Part shown: in pieces, positions 6,577-12,136 of the stretch
How positions within the stretch are numbered: the stretch's first letter is position 1
Layout: each line of letters begins with the position of its first letter
DNA from: CAZJRB01 sp964547995
GTDB taxonomy: Bacteria > Planctomycetota > Planctomycetia > Pirellulales > Thermoguttaceae
Length of the DNA stretch: 14,147 nt
Assembly (NCBI GenBank): GCA_964547995.1
Contig: CAZJRB010000154.1
Span: forward strand, 1 to 14,147
Reading direction: 5' to 3'
Translations under genes and position numbers: made by a program
Notes under the pieces: generated by a model
Database searches by the model: none
What the model was told of the DNA's origin: nothing
The model's input: the letters and a program-made list of their open reading frames with translations, nothing else

Positions 6577-8750
6577 CAATGACAAATCGGGTGAACGTTG
6601 GACTTGCTGTGCTGTTTCTTGCAGCCTTCTGTCATGCCGACGATTGCTTTGAGAAACCGTTCCGCCTGAAATCCGGCGGCGAGCTGATTGACGTCAACAC
6701 GGGCCATGCCGCACCGTTTTTGCACGACTTCGACGGTGACGGTATTCGCGATTTGCTCGTTGGCGAGTTTGGCGCAACCCCCATGAAATTCGAAGGCGAG
6801 GATTACGCCGCCGGAAGGCTGCGGATCTACCGCAACGTCGGAACCGACAAAAAGCCCCGATATGACGGCTTTGAATGGTTCAAGGCCGGCGGCGAGATCG
6901 CTCAGGTGCCCATCACCTGCTGCGTGAGTTTCTGCCCGGAGGTCGTCGATTGGGATGGCGACGGCGACATGGACATCCTTACGGGAAGCTACCCCGGCCA
7001 TTTGTATCTCTACCGCAACAGCGGCAAGGGCGAGTATGCCGCCGCCGAGATGCTCATAAACGAAGACGGTGAAGTCATCAAGCCCGAGTCTGCATCCAAT
7101 CCACGTGCGTACGACTGGGACGGCGACGGGGACCTGGACCTGGTAATAGCCAGTGGGGGCGGCATTCATCTCGTTCGAAACAACGGGACACGAAAGGAGC
7201 CCGAATTCGACTGTGAAATAACGCGGGTGGAATTCCGTGGCGAACCCATTCGAATGCGCGGTCGCTTGGGCGTCGAAATGGCCGACTGGAACAAGGACGG
7301 CCGCGACGACATGCTGATTGGCCAAAGCGCCGGTGTCCTTGTCCTTTGCGATAGCGCAAAAGAGGGGGATCCGATCTTCAAAGAAAGTGGAGTACTGGTT
7401 CGGAGCATGAAGGGCCAAGAGGACGGCGGTGATGAGGGGATCGATTACCCCGGGCGGCGATGGAAGGTGCATGTGGCTGATTACAATGGGGATGGACTCA
7501 ACGACCTCCTTGTTGGCGACGTCAATTACGGTAAATCGCCCCGGTTGCGGCCGAACCTTACCGAGGAACAACTTCGAGACGTCAAACTCCGGGCGAAGGT
7601 CGACCGACTCGTCGTCGAGCGCGATCTGACATTGAGTAGCCAGAAACGGAAGGAAATTCAATCTCAGATCATGGAGCTGCTCGGGAAACTCATGAAGACC
7701 TCTCATTACGACCCATTGGACATGGGTGACGACCGCACCCACGGTCATGTGTGGGTCTACCTCAGAAAGAAGGGGCCATCCCAACCCCGACGGCAAACCG
7801 AGTTGCCTGACGATTCAGAAGGATCTCGACCAAAAGTCCCCCCTGAACTCGGGAAGTTTGATCTCCGTTCCGCGTTTGAGCCGCTTCCCGCGTCGGGCGG
7901 TCGGGGGTTGCGCGTGCGATTGGGACCGGAGAGCAAGACCATCGAACCGGGCAAGGCATTTCGAGCCGGTTTGTTCTTTGAGCTAACGGAGGGTTGGACA
8001 ACCCATGCCGGCACCGGGGACTCAAGTTCGATTCGCACAAAGTTCGAACTGCCGAAGGGATTTGAAATCACGTCCATTCATTGGCCCGAACCTCACGGAG
8101 CACCGACTTCCTCCGTGGAGAAACCGGCGGAGAAATCGAAAGACAAATACTATGCGAGAGATTTCGTTGTCACCGTAACCATTGCTCCTCCGGCGGCGCT
8201 CCCCTCCGGCACCTATAACATCAACGTCCATACGGATTGGCAGGCATGCGACAGGAACCACGTTTGTACGCTCGGCGAGTCGTTCAATCGTCTGCAATTG
8301 ACGGTCGGCAAAATGTTTCCAACGCCCGTCGCGGCGTTTCTCTCTCCCGCAAACCAAGGCGGAACGGGAACCGATCCGTCGCGGCGCACGTCCCCCTTGA
8401 GAGGCGCTCCGGCATTATCCCCTGCAAAGAAGCCGGATGCAGGCGACGGCTTGTGCGCCACCAGCCAACCACACAAGAAAGAGGTCGTCTACTTCGTGAG
8501 GCATTTTACAACTGACCAGAAGCACGTCAAGCAGGTAGATCTGGTTCTCGGCCAGCAACGCGAGATCGGCCTGATGAACGGACGTGTTCTCCGTGTGCTG
8601 GTAACCAAGGAAGACGGACAAGTGCAGGTCCATATCGGTGGTAAGAAGAACGCCTGCAAGTTTGGTCGTTACACGACTGTCTATCGGGACGACCACTGCG
8701 TGGCGCAAGTGTTTATTGGGCACAGCGATAGAATCCCGCCGGAGTTCTAA
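6573..8750 (+). CDS. Secreted FG-GAP/VCBS beta-propeller protein with a DsbD-alpha-like domain, 725 aa
   Basis: A signal peptide covers about residues 1-22 (LAVLFLAAFCHA-DD). Residues 40-320 contain five FG-GAP/VCBS blades with D-x-D/N-x-D-G-x-x-D calcium loops: DFDGDGIRD (52-60), DWDGDGDMD (126-134), DWDGDGDLD (181-189), DWNKDGRDD (238-246) and DYNGDGLND (303-311). A charged helical insert (about 325-375) interrupts the propeller. Residues 445-578 resemble the N-terminal domain of DsbD: the pattern EGW-T-x-AG-x-GDS, FELPKGFE, WPEPHGAP, YYARDF and then DWQACDRNHVC. The C559-x5-C565 spacing equals that of the redox pair in E. coli DsbD-alpha. No transmembrane DsbD-beta or thioredoxin domain follows. 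Instead there is a Pro/Ser/Gly linker (about 582-635) and a beta-rich tail ending in IPPEF that I do not recognise. It is probably extracytoplasmic, with a binding and/or disulfide-handling role. Start: ATG 6573 (or 6579) with AGGA upstream; it overlaps the previous ORF by four bases. Function is unknown. Confidence 0.8.
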   Translation: MTMTNRVNVGLAVLFLAAFCHADDCFEKPFRLKSGGELIDVNTGHAAPFLHDFDGDGIRDLLVGEFGATPMKFEGEDYAAGRLRIYRNVGTDKKPRYDGFEWFKAGGEIAQVPITCCVSFCPEVVDWDGDGDMDILTGSYPGHLYLYRNSGKGEYAAAEMLINEDGEVIKPESASNPRAYDWDGDGDLDLVIASGGGIHLVRNNGTRKEPEFDCEITRVEFRGEPIRMRGRLGVEMADWNKDGRDDMLIGQSAGVLVLCDSAKEGDPIFKESGVLVRSMKGQEDGGDEGIDYPGRRWKVHVADYNGDGLNDLLVGDVNYGKSPRLRPNLTEEQLRDVKLRAKVDRLVVERDLTLSSQKRKEIQSQIMELLGKLMKTSHYDPLDMGDDRTHGHVWVYLRKKGPSQPRRQTELPDDSEGSRPKVPPELGKFDLRSAFEPLPASGGRGLRVRLGPESKTIEPGKAFRAGLFFELTEGWTTHAGTGDSSSIRTKFELPKGFEITSIHWPEPHGAPTSSVEKPAEKSKDKYYARDFVVTVTIAPPAALPSGTYNINVHTDWQACDRNHVCTLGESFNRLQLTVGKMFPTPVAAFLSPANQGGTGTDPSRRTSPLRGAPALSPAKKPDAGDGLCATSQPHKKEVVYFVRHFTTDQKHVKQVDLVLGQQREIGLMNGRVLRVLVTKEDGQVQVHIGGKKNACKFGRYTTVYRDDHCVAQVFIGHSDRIPPEF

Positions 8751-8751
8751 G

Positions 8752-8855
8752 GGGACAGCCGATAAATAACTTTCTGGATTCAAGAAAAGTAGCAGGCACA
8801 CTCCGTGTGCCCGCTACTTTCAATCCAAATCGGAAAGTTATCCTTCGGTCGTCCC
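8752..8855. repeat. Nested palindromic intergenic element (MITE-like or repeat hairpin)
   Basis: The outer arms GGGACAGCCGATAAATAACTTTC and its near-complement at 8833-8855 match at about 18 of 23 positions. Inside, GGATT (8776-8780) faces AATCC (8821-8825). The core hairpin is AAAGTAGC-A-GGCACAC (8786-8801), loop TCC, GTGTGCC-C-GCTACTTT (8805-8820), with one mismatch. It starts right after the propeller gene's stop. It encodes nothing, and the terminal-repeat layout suggests a miniature non-autonomous element. The core may also serve as a transcription stop, although no T-run follows. Similar hairpins are, from memory, repeated in planctomycete genomes. Confidence 0.65.
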
Positions 8856-8914
8856 TAAGTGAATGTAAGTAGATTAAGCAATTTCAAGCTTGACCAAACA
8901 CAAAGGGAGCAACT

Positions 8915-10729
8915 ATGCGTTACAGACAATACATCCTCTCGTTATCGGTTTTACTGACTATCGCGTTATGCACGGGTGATGCCTCCGCCGGCCCACTCAA
9001 AACGCACGGCATTTTCCGAAGCAATATGGTGTTGCAGCGGGGAAGACCGATCAAAATATGGGGTTGGGCCCCCGCCGGGCAGGAAGTCAAGGTCTCGCTG
9101 GGCGAGCGTTCCGCCACCTGCAAAGCCGCGGGCGACAAGGGCCGCTGGGAAGTGACCTTCGAGCCGCAGCCGGCCAACACGAAGCCCCAGACCCTAACCG
9201 TCCAGGCCGGCGACAAGACCATTACGATGGACAACATCCTCATCGGCGACGTTTGGGTGATGAACGGCCAGAGCAACATGGCCTTTGGTCTCAAGGCGGT
9301 CTATCAAGCCCCGTTCGAGGCCTCGATGGCCCATCTGCCGCTGATGCGCCATATCCGGATCAACGCCGGCGCCGAATCCGAAAACCTGGAGCCCGACCTG
9401 GCCGACAAGTTCATCAACGGCGACGACGAGGACAAGAACTGGAAAGTGGTGACGCCCGAGACGGCCATGAACATGGGCGCGATCGGCTACGTGTTCGGTT
9501 CCCGGTTGCAGCGGGCGTTGCAGATCCCCATCGGCATCATCGACAACGCCCGCGGCGGCGCATCGCTCGAAAGCCTGGTGCCTCGCCACAAGTTCGCCGA
9601 ACACCCCCGGGCGGCCGAATACTTGGCGTGGGTCGACGAGCGGCACGCGGCGTTCAGCGAAGAGGATTTTCTCAAGGCCCAGCTCGAAAAGTGGGAGAAG
9701 GCCGAGGCTGCCTATCAGAAAGCGATCGAAGAGGACCGCAAGAAGGGCGTCGAGCGGAACCGCCGCCGCCCGAGAAAACCCGACGGCAGCATTCGCACCT
9801 GGTCGGTCCCCGGCCGGAGCCCGAGCGATGCGGCATCCTGCTACAACGGCATGTTCGGCGTCTTCAAGGGCCTGAACATCAAGGGCGTGGCCTTCCACCA
9901 GGGGTTCAACAACGCGATGAAGAACACCAGTTGCAAGCCGAAGTTCTACCGCATCCTGATGAAGCTGATGGTGGAAGGGTGGCGCGAGGATTTCAGCGAT
10001 CCCCACCTGCCGGTTGCAGTGATCGGTTTCTGCGCCGGCGGCCGGGCCCAGACTCGGTTGAACTTCGAAGAGCAGGGGTTTTCGACCGCGGCCTACATCC
10101 GCGAGGCCCAGCGGCTCGGCCTGGCCGATGCCGGCGACCCGGAGCACACCGCCTTCATTCCCGCCTACGACCAGAAGATCCCTCAACTGCACACAAAAAA
10201 GAAGCGGGCGTTGGGGGAACGCGCGGCGCGCTGGGCCCTGAAAACGGTGTACGGCATGGAAGACATTTGCTGGGAATCGGCCAAGGTCTTGTCGGCGGTT
10301 CCCGAGGGGGATAAAATCCTGGTGACGCTTGACAAAGCCGTGTTCCCCGACGATATGGGTTCGGAGATCGAGGGCTTTTCGATTGCCGACAAATCAGGCA
10401 ATTATTATATGGCCCGGGCCGTTGCCAAGACCGTCAAAGACCGGGAGCAAGCGAACAAGCAGGTCCTCGTTTCTAGCCCCCTGGTGAAAAAACCCGTGTC
10501 GGTCCGCTACGCGTGGGCCCGTTCGCCGATGGGCAACCTCAAGGTGGAAGGGAAACCGTGGCAACCGCTGCACAGCTTCCGGACGGACCAGCAGGACTTC
10601 TACGCGGAAGTGAAGCACAGCGATCCGGACGGTCCACAGAAGAACCGCGAGGCAATCAAGGAGATGTCCGACCAAGCCAAAGCGTGTCTCACCCGCCGCC
10701 TCGAAAGCGAAACGGCGGAGGACAATTAG
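8915..10729 (+). CDS. Secreted sialate O-acetylesterase-like protein (SASA, SGNH), 604 aa
   Basis: Belongs to the classic bacterial sialate-O-acetylesterase architecture, which in environmental bacteria often deacetylates plant or algal glycans. A signal peptide covers 1-26 (TGDASA-GPL). A small beta domain follows at about 28-108 (SNMVLQRGRPIKIWGWAPAG). The hydrolase block I is GDVWVMNGQSNM, with S120 as nucleophile. Later landmarks are NARGGASLESLVPR (211-224), a charged helical insert (about 228-290), and PQLHTKKKRALGERAARWAL with H426 in the catalytic-His position. The usual WYQGE block reads AFHQGFNN (326-333), so its Glu is Phe. The Asp normally two residues before the His is Gln. Activity may therefore be altered, or other acids (for example D419) may substitute. 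Start: ATG 8915 with AAAGGGAG six bases upstream. It heads the right-hand plus-strand block, 89 bp before the next esterase. The family is clear; catalytic competence is not. Confidence 0.85.
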   Translation: MRYRQYILSLSVLLTIALCTGDASAGPLKTHGIFRSNMVLQRGRPIKIWGWAPAGQEVKVSLGERSATCKAAGDKGRWEVTFEPQPANTKPQTLTVQAGDKTITMDNILIGDVWVMNGQSNMAFGLKAVYQAPFEASMAHLPLMRHIRINAGAESENLEPDLADKFINGDDEDKNWKVVTPETAMNMGAIGYVFGSRLQRALQIPIGIIDNARGGASLESLVPRHKFAEHPRAAEYLAWVDERHAAFSEEDFLKAQLEKWEKAEAAYQKAIEEDRKKGVERNRRRPRKPDGSIRTWSVPGRSPSDAASCYNGMFGVFKGLNIKGVAFHQGFNNAMKNTSCKPKFYRILMKLMVEGWREDFSDPHLPVAVIGFCAGGRAQTRLNFEEQGFSTAAYIREAQRLGLADAGDPEHTAFIPAYDQKIPQLHTKKKRALGERAARWALKTVYGMEDICWESAKVLSAVPEGDKILVTLDKAVFPDDMGSEIEGFSIADKSGNYYMARAVAKTVKDREQANKQVLVSSPLVKKPVSVRYAWARSPMGNLKVEGKPWQPLHSFRTDQQDFYAEVKHSDPDGPQKNREAIKEMSDQAKACLTRRLESETAEDN

Positions 10730-10752
10730 AGGAGATTCGATCAGTTATTGTC

Positions 10753-10780
10753 GTAGCTGCGCTTTAGCGAGCGTAGCTAC
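10753..10780. repeat. Short palindromic intergenic hairpin
   Basis: GTAGCT-g-CGCT (10753-10763) pairs with AGCG-t-AGCTAC (10770-10780) around TTAGCG: ten pairs and one mismatch. It lies in the 89-bp gap between the two plus-strand esterase genes. The sequence is of a kind I recall as dispersed in planctomycete genomes, which I cannot verify here. It could attenuate read-through or protect one half of a bicistronic mRNA. Confidence 0.55.
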
Positions 10781-10818
10781 AAGATTTGTCTCAACGAACG
10801 TGAAAAGGAGATGAAGCG

Positions 10819-11898
10819 ATGAAGAGCAAGAAAGTATTGTGGGGCTTCTGCCTGCTGGCAGCAATGTTCCTGGCCGCCTCCATGGTCCCGGCGGCGGAGC
10901 AACTGCCGGATCCGGACGGCAAGCCGGCCGACATGTCCAAACCGGTCCAGGTGTACATCCTGCTGGGCCAGTCGAACATGCTGGGCGCCGGAAAGATCAC
11001 CGGCGACAAGGAAGGTTCCCTGACCTACGCGGTGAAAGAAAAGAACAAGTACCCCTACCTGGTCGACGACGCCGGCAACTGGACCGAACGCAAGGACGTC
11101 CGCAACGTGCGCGTCATGGGAAGCGGCACCGGACCGATGCGCGAGTTCAACAACGAGTGGATGGCCATCAAGGGCGGGAGAATCGGCCCGGAGTACGGCA
11201 TCGGGTATGCCGTGGGCCACGCCGTCGACGCGCCCGTGATGATCCTCAAGAGTTGCATCGGCAACCGCAGCCTCGGCTGGGACCTGCTGCCGCCGGGCAG
11301 CGAGCGCTACGAGGTCGAAGAGAAGGACAAAAAGACCGGAGAAACGAAGACCTTTGTCTACGCCGGCTATAAGGATTCGCCGGCCAAATGGGAAAAAGGC
11401 ACCGAGCCGAAGAAGATCGGCTGGTACGCCGGCATGCAGTACGACGGCGACGTCGCCAACGCGAAGAAAGTGCTGTCCGAACTCGAAAAGTACTACCCCG
11501 GCGCCAAGGGATGCGAGGTTGCGGGCTTCTTCTTCTGGCAGGGCGACAAGGACCGCTACAACGCCGCCCATGCCGGCCGGTACGAGCAGAACCTCGTTCA
11601 TTTCATCAAGACGCTGCGCAAGGACTTCAATGCCCCGAATGCGAAGTTCGTCATTGCCACGCTCGGCCAAACCAAGAAGGGCGCCACCGGCAACGAAGGG
11701 CTGATCCTCAACGCCCAGCTCGCGGTCGACGGCGAGTCGGGCAAGTACCCGGAGTTCAAGGGCAATGTTGCCACCGTCTACACCAATCCCCTCAGCATGG
11801 GCGGCGCTTCCAACGGCCACTACGGCGGCAATGCCGAGACCTATATGAACGTCGGCGAAGCAATGGGCCAGGCCATGGCGGAACTGTTGAAGAAGTAG
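10819..11898 (+). CDS. Secreted single-domain SGNH/CE6-like acetylesterase, 359 aa
   Basis: Probable carbohydrate O-acetylesterase. A signal peptide covers 1-26 (MKSKKVLWGFCLLAAMF... to PAA-E). Core motifs in order: YILLGQSNM with S52 as nucleophile, GPEYGIGYAVGH (123-134), GNRSLGWDLLPPGS (148-161), GFFFWQGDKD (236-245) and NGHYGGNAETY, with H334 as the likely catalytic His. The acidic triad member is not obvious. It is a paralogue of the 767-aa protein on the other side of the window: both begin LPDPDGKP, share PxLVDDxGxWTxRxDV, and end their cores with NAETYM-VG-A-G-AM. This copy lacks both the inserted domain and the C-terminal module. Start: ATG 10819 with AAGGAG eight bases upstream. It lies between the 604-aa esterase and the GH2 gene, all on one strand. 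Confidence 0.85.
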   Translation: MKSKKVLWGFCLLAAMFLAASMVPAAEQLPDPDGKPADMSKPVQVYILLGQSNMLGAGKITGDKEGSLTYAVKEKNKYPYLVDDAGNWTERKDVRNVRVMGSGTGPMREFNNEWMAIKGGRIGPEYGIGYAVGHAVDAPVMILKSCIGNRSLGWDLLPPGSERYEVEEKDKKTGETKTFVYAGYKDSPAKWEKGTEPKKIGWYAGMQYDGDVANAKKVLSELEKYYPGAKGCEVAGFFFWQGDKDRYNAAHAGRYEQNLVHFIKTLRKDFNAPNAKFVIATLGQTKKGATGNEGLILNAQLAVDGESGKYPEFKGNVATVYTNPLSMGGASNGHYGGNAETYMNVGEAMGQAMAELLKK

Positions 11899-11945
11899 AA
11901 TTGACGACGAGGTGAATCGAATTTTTGTCTCTGTTGCGGAAAGTT

Positions 11946-12030
11946 GGGTGCCATGCCCACGCTTGCGTGGGCATGTCGTGAATCCCGCAAGAAACCGCTG
12001 CATGCCCACACAAGCGTGGGCATGGCACCC
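11946..12030. repeat. Long perfect inverted repeat, dispersed-repeat type
   Basis: The 20 bases at 11946-11965 (GGGTGCCATGCCCACGCTTG) are repeated as an exact reverse complement at 12011-12030. The left arm is also a perfect hairpin by itself: CATGCCCACGC (11952-11962), TT, GCGTGGGCATG (11965-11975). The right arm forms a similar hairpin (12001-12024). Such GTGCCATGCCCAC palindromes are, from memory, scattered in planctomycete genomes. It fills most of the 238-bp gap between the esterase stop and the GH2 start and could separate their expression. No ORF fits inside. Confidence 0.75.
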
Positions 12031-12124
12031 GAAAATCCGATGTTCCACAACAGGTACTAATTTGCGCAACGCTCCGTGCCCGAACACGGACGCCTTCGCC
12101 GGAGCGATGCGCGAACCGGCGTGC

Positions 12125-12130
12125 GGAGGT
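12125..12130 (+). promoter_or_regulatory. Ribosome binding site that fixes the GTG start of the GH2 gene
   Basis: GGAGGT ends six bases before GTG 12137. The overlapping ATG at 12135 is followed at once by TGA, so it cannot be the start. GTG gives a proper signal peptide in the open frame. Confidence 0.7.
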
Positions 12131-12136
12131 GCTGAT

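Noticed and set aside
6402..7796. 464-residue minus-strand open frame under the propeller gene
   Set aside because: Antisense of the repeated D-x-D-G-D codons gives a long open frame by composition. The plus strand has five calcium loops.
8915..11898. Sialic acid catabolism locus
   Set aside because: The esterases carry the sialate-O-acetylesterase family name, but no sialidase, NanA, NanE or sialic acid transporter is present. The GH127 and GH2 neighbours fit other glycans better.
8752..12030. CRISPR array
   Set aside because: The palindromes in this stretch are three different sequences, each present once and separated by genes. There is no regular spacing and no cas gene.
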